Origin: Apium graveolens
Lineage: Eukaryota > Streptophyta > Magnoliopsida > Apiales > Apiaceae
Assembly (NCBI RefSeq): GCF_009905375.1
Contig: NC_133655.1
Location: 166,804,588 to 166,868,587, forward strand
Direction: 5' to 3'
Length of the DNA: 64,000 nucleotides
In this document: one piece after another, positions 9,101 through 22,131 of the stretch
Numbering within the stretch: the first letter of the stretch is position 1
How the letters are laid out: each line of letters starts with the position of its first letter
Translations under genes and position numbers: made by a program
The notes under the pieces: model-generated
What the model was told of the DNA's origin: nothing
Database searches by the model: none
Seen by the model: the letters and a program-made list of their open reading frames with translations, nothing else

Positions 9101-11382
9101 TCACAAAGACCAGTATTGATTAGTTTTAAGGACCCAGACTTGCTTGGATCCTTTGGCCTTGTTAATTTTGTTAGCATTTGCAGAGGATTTAGTTTCAGAG
9201 TTTATGATAACATGCTTTTTATCAGACTTTGCATCAGAATTTACACTAGAAGGAATTACACTAACTTTCTTTAAAGAAGGTTTTATTTCATAATTATCAT
9301 AGTACAAACTATGATATTCCTTACAAGTATAAATAGAATGCCATAAACTACCACAATAAAAATAAGGATTTTGTGGTTTAAACCTCACAGACTGACTCTT
9401 AATTCCTGATCTAGGAGGTAAAGAGTTTATATCTTTATTTTTCCTGCAAAAAGAAGGAAGATGGTTAGAGTTTCCACAATTATAGCATTTCTTTCTAGGA
9501 GCATTAGGAACATGGATATAATTATTACTTTTATTCACACCTTCCTTTCCATTCCTATTTTTCCTAGCTTCTCTTACCTTGTTCACATTTTTAATCTCTT
9601 TCAGCTTATACTTAAGCTGCTTCTTTGTCATTAAGCCAAAGCTAAAACTGTTGTGTCTGATTCTGAAGAGATAAAAGACTCTAAAACAGAAGTCAAAGAA
9701 AAGTCAACTTCTGACAAATTAAAATAGGATAAACCAGCTTTGGCTTAATTGACAAAGTTCCTTTCTCACTTATACCATCTTTATAACCTAACCCCTCTTT
9801 CCAGTTTCCACTATTTAGAATATTCTGAGTTGTTCAGCCTGAGTTAGTCCAAGTCCTGATGATTTCTCTTTCTTTTTCTAATTCAGTTTTTAGATAATCA
9901 TTCTGTTTAAGCAATTCATTCTTAACATACACAGCATTGTCTCTCTCTCTCTCTATCAGAATAGTGTTCATCTTGACTAACTCTTCTTCTAGATAGCTAT
10001 TTCTTTTTATACTTTAGATTTTCAGATTTTAATCTTTCATTCTCTAAAGTCTGATCTCTATAGCTAATATAAATGTTTTTCAGAAATATTCTCAACTCAG
10101 TATTATCTTCTGTATCAAAAGCAAGAGTTGATAGATGTACCTTTAGTTCAGCAGCATCAGAACTGCTATCAGCATTTACCATTAGGGCATAGTTCACCTC
10201 TTCTTCAGATTCTGAAGTGTCTGCCCAGTTTTTCTTCTTTGTGATAAGTGCCTGGCCTTTATCACCTTTTCCTTTCTTGCAATCAGGAGAGACGTGGCCT
10301 CTTTCACCACAATTGTAGCATTTGACATTTGAGTTGTCTCCTCTGTCAGACTTTCCTCCTTTGCCTTTAGTCTTTCTGATCCCTTTCTTGTCAAAACTTC
10401 CACATTTCCTGGAAAACTTCTTACCCTTTCTGAATTTCTTGTAGGCTAACTTTTTGATACCCTTCACCATAAGAGCACACAGTTGCATCATCTCTGCATC
10501 AACATCCACTTTAGATAAATTTTCAGGTTCTGAATCATCATCATCAGAATCTGATGACTCTAAATCAGACTGTATGATGAGAGCCTTTTCTTTTGCCTTC
10601 CTAGAGATAATTGGCTTTTCTTCAGTCTTTAAAGCAACTGTCTTAGACTTCCCTCCATGCCTCTTCTTTCTTTGCTCTATCTCAAGTTCATGAGTCTTGA
10701 GCATCCCATAGATTTCATCAAGAGACATATCAGCAAGTTCATAGTTGTCTCTTATTATAGTAGCTTTCAAATCCCACTTTTCAGGAAGAGCTAGTAGGAA
10801 TTTCAGATTTGAATCTTCTGGATCATACTCCTTATCCAATAGTGACAGATCATTCAACAACTTTATGAATCTGTCATATGTATCAGTTAGTGACTCATCA
10901 GATTTTGAGTCAAAGTGCTCATACTCCTGTGTGAGTATTGTCTTCCTGTTCTTTTTGATGGCATTGGTTCCTTGACATCTCACTTCCAATGCATCCCAGA
11001 TTTCTTTTGCAGTCTTGCATCCAATCACCCTGTTTGACATGACATTGTCAAGTGCACTATGAAGTAAGTGTCTTACTTTTGCATCCTTGCCTAGTGAAGA
11101 GATGTCTTCAGTGGTGAGTTCTCTCTTTTCTTTGGGAATCATCTTCTGTGGCTCATTCCCAACTGCAACAGAAAGCTTTGTGGGCTTGTGTGGACCATCA
11201 TAAAATATGTCTAAATATTATGGATCTGTAGCTTCCAGAAACATGTCCAACTTCACACTCCATACAGGGTACTCAGACACCCTGAGCATAGGAACCCTGA
11301 TGGTTTCATATCTACTGGTGTTTTGAATGGGTTGAACCTTTGCAGTTTCTTGAAGGTCTAGTGTTTTTGATTGATCAGACAT
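9101..11382 (-). pseudogene. CoB gag, broken
   Basis: Starts with ATG at 11382 (MSDQSKTLDLQETAK). A single TAA at 11218-11220 interrupts codon 55; after it the same frame runs to 9997, covering the gag (UBN2-type) domain and a first zinc knuckle CYNCGERGHVSPDC. A frameshift near 9997 enters a coiled-coil stretch (YLEEELVKMNTIL). A last segment (9101-9631) has a second knuckle CYNCGNSNHLPSFC and ends in TGA, in frame with protease. In this family gag and pol are therefore separated by one UGA codon. Confidence 0.8.
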
Positions 11383-11430
11383 GATTGATTGTTTGTTTGG
11401 ATCTTAACTGTTTGTAAGCTTAACAGATTG

Positions 11431-11442
11431 GCTCTGATACCA
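11431..11442 (-). other. Primer binding site of CoB
   Basis: TGGTATCAGAGC on the minus strand, two bases after the LTR end GGCTTAACA. Confidence 0.8.
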
Positions 11443-11444
11443 CT

Positions 11445-12006
11445 TGTTAAGCCTCAATGATACTATATAAAGGGATTGAATATAGTATCTTCAATCAATT
11501 CGATTATAAACACAAGTATGTAACAGAAAACAAGTTTATTCAATATATCAAACTCTGTTACAGTAGGTTTAATCTACTCTCTCAGTGATGTATGATATCA
11601 CTAAGAGATTCTAGGGTTACAATGAATAATATTCTCATGAATGACATCACTTACAGTGTAAACCCTAATATGTGTTTATATACTACACAGTTACAAGAAA
11701 TCTCCTAATTGATATGATAATGATTCTGTTTCCTAGAATTCATCAATCAGAGATTATCTACTGCAGTCCTATAGCTGTCCAATTCTTCATTTATATCTTT
11801 ACTTGTTTAATCCAGATCCTCTCCTGTAAATCAGCTGCTTTCCTTATCTGAAGTGTACCCACACTTAAGTCCTGATATAAGTTCTGACGCCTTAAGTTCT
11901 GATAACTTCTGGTCTTCAGCAAGTTCTGATTTCCAGTTAAGTTCTGATACTAAGTTCTAAAACTAAACAAATCAGATTAGACATGACATCACAAATATAT
12001 CTAATA
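11445..12006 (-). repeat. 5' LTR of CoB (copia)
   Basis: Minus strand from TATTAGATATATTTG (first G lost) to GGCTTAACA. U3 has repeated AAGTTCTGAT and AAGTCCTGAT units (about 11860-11960), then a TATA box GTATATAAACA near 11673-11683. The partner 3' LTR is outside the window. It marks the right border of CoB. Confidence 0.75.
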
Positions 12007-12587
12007 AAATATATAATTCATTTTTATGTTACAATCATGATTGATACCTGGTTGCATAAAAATAGATATGGATTGTTTGTCAGTAATAATGTGAATACCA
12101 GATATAAATTATAACAATTTATTTATTACATAATTTTAATTTTTGAATAATTATAAATGCATGTTATTTAAGTAATCAATTATCTCACTAGATGTTAATA
12201 ATGATTATACATGTACATAAATCAGATATTTAGCATATAAATAATTGAAACCATCATAATTTACTAAAAGATGTAACATACAATAATTTACATGCTAACA
12301 CACACACATACATATAACTTAATCTTATTTTGTTAACAGTAGTGTAAATAAAAAACTAACATTTTCCCATACATACATTGAATTTCAAAAACTAATATAT
12401 TTCATTAAAATCAACTTTAATATTAACAATAATGTAAATTTTATATTATTATATATTATGATTGCAAGTCATTCTGACTTTAATTATGTATTTTTTATCT
12501 TTTTAAATTGAGTAAGTTAATTGTAAATTAGTAGTGAACTCAGTAATAATATAGAGAAGTACATATAGTTTATTTAAATAAAATTCA
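12007..12587. other. AT-rich intergenic DNA
   Basis: Very AT-rich sequence with many short A/T runs and no reading frame or repeat boundary that I can recognise. Confidence 0.6.
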
Positions 12588-12785
12588 AGATTTTTTTATC
12601 GTAGGTAACCCACAGCCGCTACCCTTCGGGTGCGCACTAGGTAAACCCTACGGGATCACGCAATAGCCTGTAAACCACGTGAACCAAGTTAAATCATATT
12701 TAAACGACAGGCTCTGACTTAGGAGGCATAATCATAAATTCTCCTCCCGTGAGATTCGAATTAGTCAACTCTGTATTCAACATAT
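12588..12785 (-). repeat. SINE-like element, probably 5'-truncated
   Basis: On the minus strand a GC-richer block has TTCGAATCTC, similar to a Pol III B box, then GTTCACGTGGTTTACAGGC and GCGCACCCGAAGGGTAGC, and it ends in a short A run (CGATAAAAAAATC). This order is typical of tRNA-derived plant SINEs. No clear A box and no target duplication could be found, so the 5' edge is a guess. Confidence 0.5.
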
Positions 12786-13179
12786 ATGTTAATTTGTAGC
12801 ACAGATTAAGTTTAATCGTTTCATTTTAAGCGTACACTTACTACCCTATTTATATTCATTAATTAAATATAGAATAACGGGTAAGAAAAATTTAATATAA
12901 TAATAGTTGAGGGGATATTCACTCCTAAAAGTGAGGAAGCACTCGAAGCTCCTAATGTCATAGAGGGGGAGATGGAGCTTGTTGGAGAGAAATTTTATCT
13001 CCATTTCTTCAACATTTGACTCAAAAGCCTATATAATGATATTATTGGAGTTGCTCTATAGATATTATAATTGAATGATGTATAAAAAAACTCTAGAAAA
13101 TGACCCATTCCTCACACGGGTTATTATGCTAGTTCTGTATTAGTGTTTGTGAACATGAATTATCAATACTACCGGGTTG
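12786..13179. other. AT-rich intergenic DNA with possible MITE end
   Basis: No gene seen. The stretch near 12950-13070 with GGAGATGGAGCTTG and ATTGGAGTTGCTCTA resembles ends of small plant DNA transposons, but no inverted repeat pair or duplication was established. Confidence 0.35.
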
Positions 13180-15711
13180 AGGATTTGAATAACGTAAAAC
13201 AATTCACTATTATGGATTTAGAATAGGGGAAAAACTTGCCTGATACTTGCTCTACCTCAGATATATCACATTTCTCGAATACTGGTTTGATCCACCTTGC
13301 TGGAGTTGTATCTATCAAAGAAGGATACTCATTTAGTAGATTTATATCGTAATCGAATATCAATTCGACTTTACGCTACTCTTATCGTCTACCCGTACGA
13401 TTGTAACTGACTCATATAATAATTATCTAGCAATTAGGACTCGATTAACCACGTAAATCATATAACACATAAGTCACATAGTCATTTTAGGCTTGAAAAT
13501 ATTTTTACAATCGAAATCGGATCTATACTCGCATTATCGAACAATATTTGACTCGTTTCCTAATTTTTTGGAATTTATTAGACTCGTATTTATGATTAAT
13601 AGAGTCTATAAATAAATAAATATCAAAATCCGTTTCGTCCCCGAAAGAAATTAAGATTTAAAACTATTTTTATTGAAAATAAATCATTTTTCTGAGTCTA
13701 AGAGCTTTCGTTTCGATTAAATCGGATAAACGGTTCAATTATTATTCAATAAATAAGAATAAATCAATTATTATTCAAAATAATTGAACCTCAAATATAT
13801 TTTAAAATAATTATTTAGGAAAAATTAGAATTAAAAATGAAATTTCCATAATTTTTGGATTTAAAATAAATTTATTACAAATTATTAAAATAAACTAATT
13901 AATTAGCAAATAATTAATCAATTTAAATAAATAATAAGTAAATAAGAAATAATAAATAAATAAATAAATAAATAAAATTTTTGAACTTTTAAAATAATAA
14001 AACAGTTCAGATTTATTTGTAAAATAAATCAAGTAATTAATTAAATTAATTAATTGATTTATTAAATAAATAAAAATGAATTTTGAATTTATAAAATAAA
14101 AGCAAAATAAAATAATTCAAAAACAAGTTTTTGCAATTTGAATTGGGGAAAACCGGATCAAAACCGGGTTTTAACTGGGTTTGAATCCGGGTTTTCAAGA
14201 ACGTAACCGGGTCGTCGGCCGATTTCAACTCTAGCGACGAGCCCAGTTTTCCGGCCACCGTTTCTCGATCAATTCGAGCGGTTTCTGATCGATTCAAATA
14301 GGGTTTTCATTCAATAGCATCCCAGAGTCACAAACTCGTCGTCCTCTTCCTCTCCCCATCAACATTATGCAGATTTGGGCCGCCATAATCGAAGAACTCC
14401 GACCGCCGTTTCTTCCTCCGACGAGCTCAAATTCGAGCCAATATACGCATCGTTTGTAACAGGTTTTGTAGGGGATCGATTCCAAATTCAATTCTAAGCA
14501 TTAATCAACCATCAACAATTCCTCATAACCCTTAAAACAATTTCTCCGATCAAATCAACCAAAAATCCGTCCAAATACCTATTTCGCTACTTTTTACATG
14601 AAAAATTACAAACTATAGCTCAAAATGAAGCTTAGAACATTTACAATCAAACCCCTAACAACAAAATAACCTCAGATTCCTCTAAATCCAGAAATGATTA
14701 AATAAAAAATCGCATAAACCCTAAAACATGAACTACAAATTTAAGCTATCGTTTGATGATATAAATAGTACAAATCAATCATAAACAACTATATGAAATT
14801 ATTCCAATGATCAATTTCATCACATAACCCCAGAATCAAAAAACCCTAAATCACAGTCAAGAACCCTAAGTTACGAATTTAAAATCTAAGAATCAAAACG
14901 TGAAATTGATTGCTTAAACAGATAGAGGAGATCAAGACGATCAATTTGGATACTCACATGATAAAATTTGGATTTTCAGAAACTCTCAAAATCAGTGTTT
15001 GATTTTCCAGCAAATCCAAGAACACATTTCTCACCCCCAAACTGAATTTTCAGAAATTAAAATATTTTAATGATTTTTTAATAATTAATTAATAAAATTC
15101 AGCTATTTATTGTAGTAATAAAAATACCCCTAATTAAAATTTAGGCCCTAATTATATCCCTAAATAAAATTAATTGGCCCTTAATTAATAATTTTTGGGT
15201 ATTAACTTTTAATTTTTAAATATCCAATAAACACAAAATAAATGCCAAAAATTTCCAAAAACTGTGAATAATTCAAAAATGAAAAGAAATGATATATTTG
15301 AAAGTCCCATAATTCTAAAAAAATAAAAATGTGATTTTTGTGGGGTTTTTAGCACCCGAAGGGGGCCGGAGGAAAAGTCATTTTTCGCGAAACGAGAAAA
15401 TTTTTAAATTAACTGGATGTTCGGAATATCGATATGGTATAAGTCATACTAGGAAAAATAAGGCCAATTATTTTATATGAAATATCAGCTATTAAAATGA
15501 AGTTTGGGACGCATAACTTTTGATATAAAAGCATTTAACACAAAATAAAATACCCGATAAATACCCTAAAAATACCCTGACGACACAGAACACATATATC
15601 ACATAACAGCTAGGGTTTTACGATTAAACACATTTAACAATATAATAAAACACATGATTCACCTTTATTATAATATAATACAAGCGTAATTTATCAGTCA
15701 GACATTATGTC
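13180..15711 (-). repeat. Degraded gypsy-type LTR (solo or fragment)
   Basis: Minus strand starts near TGTCTGACTGATAAATTACGC (about 15711) and continues with AAACCCTAGCTGTTATGTG. The first 700 bases align with the LTR at 63163-64000, which lies in the opposite direction. The 3' half shares blocks with the LaK LTR (TCTGAGTCT near 13697, GTCTACCCGTACGAT near 13390). Two short open frames (14046-14491) look accidental. The right edge is supported by homology; the left edge is uncertain. Confidence 0.55.
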
Positions 15712-16149
15712 TGACATTAGACCAGTGGATCTCCCCGTCAATGCTTCAGATGTATGTGGTATCTCACCTTGTGTAATAATATCTATTTGATTAAGTGATA
15801 ATGATACTCTTTCTTATGACATGGCTAACGCGAATTTCAATAAACTCACCTTGTTGAGAAGATGAATTTAGTAACTGTCTACTTCCTTTTCTGCATGTAC
15901 ATCCTTTTGGGAAGATGTAAGGAGGTCAGTAGTTGCCCCTGTTTGGATGTGACTTTTTGGGTTCTCTCAGAACATCCTCCTTATTTGCTGCATTAAAGGA
16001 AGTTTCTCCCTCAATTCCCTCACTTGACATTGGTTCCTTACGTTTCAGGGTTTGTGTTGAGGAAAATTATGTTTTTGTATTCGGTTTTGAAGGTTTATTT
16101 TATATTTTTGGGATTTCAAACTCAGTGCCTTGACCTATGCCTTCAGTAA
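15712..16149. other. Unassigned sequence
   Basis: AT-rich, no convincing reading frame. A 66-codon frame at 15933 has no recognisable features. Confidence 0.4.
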
Positions 16150-17170
16150 GCATGTGTGGAAAAGATGTGTTCATGTCTAATTCTTGAAATGGAAATAAAC
16201 CAGCAAAAATATATGTACAAGAGTTTGGTTTATTACCTAAACAAAAAGATGGCCTATAAACATCTTCATGGTGTTGAACTAGCTCGGTTTCTTCTCCTTG
16301 TTATATTTTCTCTATAGTTTCAGTTTCATGAGCCTGATCTTATCTTATGCTTGAACTGAATCATCTTATTGAACTTTCTCTGGTTAAGCTACTTTCTCAG
16401 CCTCATCCTTCTTCAGCTTCTTCACCTGCTTCTTATTCCTGAATTGCAGCTGCTTCCTGTTGAACCTGTTTCTCAATAATAGCAAAACAGTCCCTTAGAT
16501 GTTAGTTAAATGAAAATTGGGTCTAATTTCATTATTATTCTCATATCGGGTCTGGTTTAAAAGTTGTAGGGTCTATTTCCATTACTATTCTCATATCCGG
16601 TGTGCTTTAGAAGTTGTGTGGCAGTTTTGACAGGTATCTCAGGAGGATCAACCGTGTTGTCATTGCCAAGCTATGCACGCTGCTCATTTGTTAGCTTTCC
16701 ATTCAGGACAATCGACATAAACCTTAGATAAACTGGATATACGTCTTTACTATGTGATGAAGAATTCTTTGCATAATCAAATGGCCAAAGTTGATGTTGA
16801 GATTGTGAGCCATATCAAGTCCAGTTTTCTGTAAAAGAGTTGTTATGTTGTGTCATCCACCTATCTTGAGAGAGAATACCTAAGATGTTATTGTGAGAAA
16901 CATGTTCCACTCCTTTAGTATGTGCTTCTTGTCGAAGTAACGAGGAATCTTATCATCATTTTCTAGAGTTGCACAAATCTTTCGAAAGAATTTGAGTAAG
17001 TCATCATAATTTGGATCTTCATCCAAGTCATTTCTTCAAAAATGTAGATATTCATTCAAATCATCCTCAGAAATCCTAATTGTTTCATCTTCAAATGGAA
17101 ATTGAAACCCCCTATTTTTTTCAATGTTGGACACAGTAGAATTCCAGTGAACGAACTAAAGAATTTCTAC
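16150..17170 (-). pseudogene. Relic of an aORF-like domain
   Basis: Conceptual minus-strand reading gives a broken frame with at least four stops. The section 17080-16680 reads ETIRISEDDLNEYL, then IPRYFDKKHILKEWNMFL, then HNITTLL, then LNINFGHLIMQRIL. The order and spacing match the N-terminal domain of the CoJ aORF (DDIQSCFKLP, LRKEWSFLGDAF, FDAITSSLVNM, FNFSNCVMLEL). It is therefore probably the remains of a divergent accessory ORF from an older element. Identity is low and was judged by eye only. Confidence 0.4.
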
Positions 17171-18189
17171 ATTCAATTTAGTGTTAACAGTAAGAGGAAA
17201 TCTGGCGTTAAAATGTTCATTAAGAAAATGAATTCACCGATAAAACGTCCAGTATTAGCGAAATTATTATCATGAATAAAAAAATACTAGTCCTTCTGAT
17301 TTCGAAATTACCACCCATTTTAAAAATATTTAGTAATTTTTACTCAACAAACAATTTTCCAATCGAAAAATAACTATTAAAATATGAAACAAACAAGAAA
17401 TTAAAATTCTCAGATCATAACAAAATTAAAGTATATTATAGTTCAATAGATTTGGAACACAACTGTATTTTTAGATAAATTTTTCACCAACAAAAACTAG
17501 ATCAAATCCTTAGTCAAAGTTCAAATGGGGTTTGGGATTAAGAATTTGATTGCGCACACACCCCTGAAATCTATGATGCTGGTCCAACATTATGTTATAT
17601 ATGGATGGTTAGTAATGATATATGGATGGTTAGTAATGAGACCAGCGAGAGTAGTAGAAATACTAGATAAGGCCAATGTGTTGTCTCGGGTACCCTAATT
17701 ATGTCCAGAAGGGTGAAAAGTCTAATCTGAGAATTATGCGTGGTTGATCGCCCATATAATTTAGAACGTTTACATCTCTAATCTTATAACACAAGATCAT
17801 TTCAAAATAAATACTATATTTATATAGCTATACCTTTGATTAAATCCTTTTTTGTATATAAGAACAATTGCAAAACTAACCAACTTCATTTACCAGTTGA
17901 ATTATTAAGATAGATTATGAATTGTGGTTACTTGCTTAGCGTTACCTCATTTTGTTTATTCTCCCACCCTGATAGTAAATCAAGAAAATGTCGAGATTTA
18001 CGTAGACTTTGGGAGGCTTGTAATAATTATTCTTTTGCTTTGTTATTGTAGATAGTTAGTTGTGCTTGTTTCATACCATTCATGCCAAAGATCCGTGATG
18101 AGTCAAGGGCCAAGTTTTTATATTATTGTTTATACAGGTTATTAATATGTTGATGTGGGTGATGATCCCTAGTATAGGGCCTTCAATTG
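17171..18189. other. Unassigned AT-rich sequence
   Basis: No gene seen. It contains a direct duplication of ATATATGGATGGTTAGTAATG near 17596-17637. Confidence 0.45.
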
Positions 18190-18736
18190 AGAGGGTGTCA
18201 CAATCTCGCAATATATGATTATGATGTTCCATTATTGATCTCTAATTTTCAAAATCATCAATTTAGGCTTCAATACTTCTTGATTGATATAGCCTAATAA
18301 ATTGTTCTACTGCATTACTAGTAGTATCATCCTTGAACCTAACACTCAAGTCAATTAAAAATTCGCTCCAATCAACATTCCTTCTCAAAGACAAATAGTT
18401 TGACACCCAAACTTAAGCGTTTTCAATCATATACAGTGAAACAATATCAACTTGCTGATAATCAGGAATCTTACACAAGGTAAAGTACTTAACATATTTC
18501 TTAACCCAAGTTCTGGCACTGATCCCGTCAAACTTAGGGAATTCAAGTTTATGAGTAAAATTGAAAGGTCGAAGAATATGAATACCTCCATTAAGAATAG
18601 TACGAGTACCAATTTGATCTCTGGGAACTTCTGTCGAACAGCTTGCATGCAATTCCTTCATTTCTTGGATCATTCGAACAAGTTCATCAAATCTGCTATT
18701 ATATCGTTTAGATTGTTCTTCGAAATGCTTATCCAT
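18190..18736 (-). pseudogene. GyE gypsy gag fragment
   Basis: Starts MDKHFEEQSKRYNSRFDELV and has the plant Ty3/gypsy gag pattern LEFPKFDGISARTWVKKYVKYFTLCKIPDYQQV. A second part in shifted frames (18410-18190) has VDWSEFLIDLSVRFKDD and IDDFEN. A stop after MIENA and frameshifts break it. It lies 3' of the LTR and primer site at 18800-19243, as expected for a 5' gag, yet integrase sits on the other side of that LTR. Confidence 0.7.
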
Positions 18737-18799
18737 AGCTCGAAACTATTCTTTGACCTAATCATCCATGTTAAAGTCAATGCGTATAAGTTTCTGGTT

Positions 18800-18812
18800 T
18801 GTGGCGCCAGAT
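18800..18812 (-). other. Primer binding site of GyE
   Basis: TCTGGCGCCACAA on the minus strand, four bases after the LTR end AAAATCA; TGGCGCC sites are common in plant gypsy elements. Confidence 0.5.
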
Positions 18813-18816
18813 TAAC

Positions 18817-19243
18817 TGATTTTATATAAAGTTAATGACTAAATCACCAAAAATGAGAATCGAATTGCTTTGACACCATTGAAAAAGTTTCTTTAGTATA
18901 ACTGTTTGATCTAACAACAATATTAATAATTTGATACAAATAATCAGCACAGATGATAAATAATAGTCGAATTTCTACCATACAAACTGAAGAACACTAA
19001 CAAGAACAAAGATTTAGAACCAGAGAGATTAAGAGAGACGAAAAGAGAGAGATAGAGAAAGAGCCAGAAGAGATCAATACTTTCATAATACAATGATGTT
19101 TTTGATAAATATTGTCAACTAATATACAAAACTAACATAAAGACTAACTAACTTTGGCGCCAAAATGCCCAAAGTTTGAGTAGTTTGACTATATTGAATT
19201 TGATTTCCTATTTTATCTTCAACTCAAAAATTCCTATAAATCA
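18817..19243 (-). repeat. LTR of GyE (gypsy), about 427 bp
   Basis: Minus strand from TGATTTATAGGAA to ATAAAATCA, between a purine stretch (AAATAGGGAAAGTA) that follows integrase and a TGGCGCC primer site that precedes gag. It therefore serves as the 3' LTR of one copy and the 5' LTR of the next. Confidence 0.5.
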
Positions 19244-19259
19244 TACTTTCCCTATTTGA

Positions 19260-20585
19260 GTGAGTGATCCTCAAGTCGACTGAAACCCTATAGGAAAATC
19301 TGGATATTTGTTGACAAAGTAAGATACAATTTTCTAAGTGCTTTCATGAGATGGATATCCTTCCCAGTGACTCAAATACTGCACCTAAACTGCATTATGG
19401 CTCTTAACCATCCTATGATCCAATATAGCCAATGGCTTAGGAACCTGGTCTTCAGGATCCTGAGAGAACCAATCAGGAGAATGAGAAATTACTGGAACAC
19501 TACCTTGAAACAGCTTCAACTGAGAAACATGAAATATATTATGGATTTGAGACCCTACAGGTAGCTGCAATTTATAAGCAACCTTCCCAATACATTCTAA
19601 AATCTTAAAAGGGCCATAATACTTGTAATCCAGCTTGTGATTAGACTTCCTTTGCAATAAATTCCGCCTATAAGGTTGCAATTTAATCCAAACAAAGTTC
19701 CCTTGTTGAAACTGTCTCCCAGATCTTCTTTTAACATCATATTATTTCATTTTGTGTTGAACCTTCATCAGCTGAAAGCTGAGTTTAGAAATCATCTGCT
19801 CTCTTTTCAGCAAGCTCCTATCCATAACCTCTACTGCACACTCTCCAACTAAATAAGGAAAATACAGAGGTGGTTTCTGATTATAAACAATCTCATAGGG
19901 AGTGACTTGAGTAGCTGTCGAATAATGAGTATTGAACTACCAAGACCATTCTTTTGGAACTTGGCCACATATACATTTAAGATAAGTCTCAAGACATTTA
20001 TTGATCGCATCTGTTTGACCATCAATTTGAGGATGGTATGCCGATGACAAAAGAAAATCAGTACCATGCTAATTAAATAAGGCCTTCAGAATTTTCTTAA
20101 AAATACAGGAAATGTGTCACTGACAATGGAACTTGGTCATCCATGTTGTCTGGACACATTATCTAGGTAATATTGGGCTACCTGAAGAGCTGTAAAAGGA
20201 TGAGACAATGACATAAAATGCACATACTTTCTTAATCTGCCAACCACTACAAAAATAACATCTCTTCTATTGGACTTAGGCAACCTAGTGATGAAGTGCA
20301 TAGATACATCTACCCACCCCTCAGTACAAACTGGCAAGGGTTGTACCAAGTCAGGGTAAACATTAGTCTCATATTTTGTAGCCTGACAAACTTCACAAGC
20401 TTTAACAATTTGTCTAACATCTTTAGTCAAACCATGAAAATGAAAAAGAGCTTTGACTTTTTTAGTTGTCAACTCCTTACCTCCATGACCACCTTCAGGT
20501 GTATTGTGTGGCACCCAATCAATTTATTTCTTAACACCAAATCTCGGCCAATTCAAATCTTCCCCTTTTTCATAAAATAAATCCG
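19260..20585 (-). pseudogene. GyE gypsy integrase, broken
   Basis: Minus strand: zinc-binding HNTPEGGHGG with ACEVCQATK, then a core in which the usual Asp of the MDFI motif is His (SMHFITRLP), the second Asp is kept (VSDTFPVF), and the glutamate of DGQTE is Asp (HPQIDGQTD). The C-terminal part (19681-19385) has YYGPFKILECIGKVAYKLQLP and FHVSQLK, and remnants of a chromodomain-like end (YPSHES) near 19340. Several stops and frameshifts are present. Besides being broken, the active site is substituted. The AtF insertion cuts it at 20590; the upstream part resumes at 27809. Confidence 0.75.
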
Positions 20586-20590
20586 TTCAG

Positions 20591-22032
20591 TGATAAGTGG
20601 CATTTATATCCACTTAGAACGCTTCGTAAAGGCTCGAATTAGTGTTTTATACTCAAGTTATTTGTGTTTTTGATTTGTTTTTGTAGTGTTTTGCATTTCA
20701 GGGAATAATCGAAAGGAGGAATAGATTTTACATTATTTTTATGCTATAAAGGTGCTAGGATGGAGCCTCGATTGATTGCGCGAAAGAAATCAGCAATTGA
20801 GGTCAAGAAAATAAGAAAAATCAGTTTTTTTCCAGAAGGTCGGGGCGACCGTGCTACACTTGGGAGCGGTCGCGCTGGTTTGGCAGAAGTACATGGCGGC
20901 TGCGTGGGATCACAGAGCGGCCGCGCTAGGTCAAAGTTTTTGAATCCTAATTTGAATAGAAGACTGATCTGCTGGACTCCTGATTGGATGGGCTTGTATT
21001 TAAAGACTCCAAAAAGACGTTTCTCAGAACGGAGAGCAAGGAGAGAACAGAAAGAAGACCTAATAGCACAAACACAACGAAGGAGGAGAAGATCTAGTTT
21101 TTACTTATGATTTTTTGCTTAAGTTATAATCTTAGATGCTTGTTTTCTTTATTGTTTGAACCTAATACTTATGTTAACGTACTTTGATTATTTATTCAGT
21201 TTATAAAGACTTAGTTTATTTACCATGCTTTCATCGGAACCCACAGTGATGATGAGTTCGGTTATGAACTAATCGTTATCGTGGAGTTCTAACAGATTTA
21301 CTTATGGATTTCAATAGTTAATTTGTTTCGATACCTAAGTGTGTGGTGATTGTATGATATCCTAGTATTGGTTGTGCTTATCCGTCTTATGAGCGTCGCG
21401 AACTTATAAGATAGCGTGTTAATCTCTATGGAAGCGACAGTGAATATAGAGGTTTAGAACTTGCCATGCTAGCATAGGTTCATGTATTTATTATGCATGA
21501 TTTATAGGTAATTTTAACCATCTTACTTGTCCTATGTAATCACGATAGATAACTTGCGCATTAAACCTTTATGTTGTCAAATTCTATAGACATATAGGGT
21601 CTCAACATAATTGGTGTCTATTCAGCTTTTATCTCTTTTGTGGATGTCTGGTAGTAGGGTATTCATACAACAAAAGTTGGCGTTTACTAGTTTCGTGTTA
21701 TCTGATTAGTTGTCAACACCATTGCATGCTAAGGTTTAGAACAATGACTTTGAATGAAGTATTTAATGAAGTTAGAATCCCATGTTTGTCTCACATAGTT
21801 AATTCAATCACTCTTAATCTCTTTGTTATTGCATGTTAGTTTAAGCTAAGTTATAAAACATCTCAAATTGTTACTTGTCTTAGCATTGAACGATGATCAT
21901 ATATTGATGCATAGGTGCACATTCTGAATTTAACCTAAACCAGTCTCTGTGGGAACGAACTAGAAAATATTCTATATTACTTGCGATTGCGTATACTTGC
22001 GTGTAATTTTAGCGCGTGTTTTCGTCCTAACA
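20591..22032 (+). repeat. 5' LTR of AtF
   Basis: TGATAAGTGGCATTTATATC to TCGTCCTAACA. It contains an unusually GC-rich array of GCGGCCGCGCT-like units (20838-20932) upstream of a TATA-like TTGTATTTAAAG near 20995. The partner is at 26368-27808. Confidence 0.85.
20838..20932 (+). repeat. GC-rich GCGGCCGCGCT-type array in U3 of AtF
   Basis: Four imperfect units (GGGCGACCGTGCT, AGCGGTCGCGCT, GGCGGCTGCGTG, AGCGGCCGCGCT) about 25 bases apart in otherwise AT-rich DNA. Similar arrays are at 23038-23150 and 26615-26705. Confidence 0.65.
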
Positions 22033-22038
22033 AGTTTT

Positions 22039-22057
22039 TGGCGCCGCTGCCGGGGAC
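22039..22057 (+). other. Primer binding site of AtF
   Basis: TGGCGCCGCTGCCGGGGAC, seven bases after the LTR, matching the 3' end of a plant aspartate tRNA; characteristic of Athila-type gypsy elements. Confidence 0.8.
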
Positions 22058-22131
22058 TCTGTGTTAATTTTTAGTTTATGTTCTTGTCATCAGTGGTCGT
22101 TAAAGTTCACTGACTCAGATATTTTACTTAC

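Noticed and set aside
12588..12785. tRNA gene
   Set aside because: A B-box-like stretch but no cloverleaf or A box; a SINE-like element fits better.
15692..15711. Palindrome GTCAGACATTATGTCTGAC as a regulatory site
   Set aside because: Absent in the matching LTR at 63 kb, so probably chance.
20838..20932. CpG island of a host gene
   Set aside because: Short, repeated in both AtF LTRs, no gene next to it.
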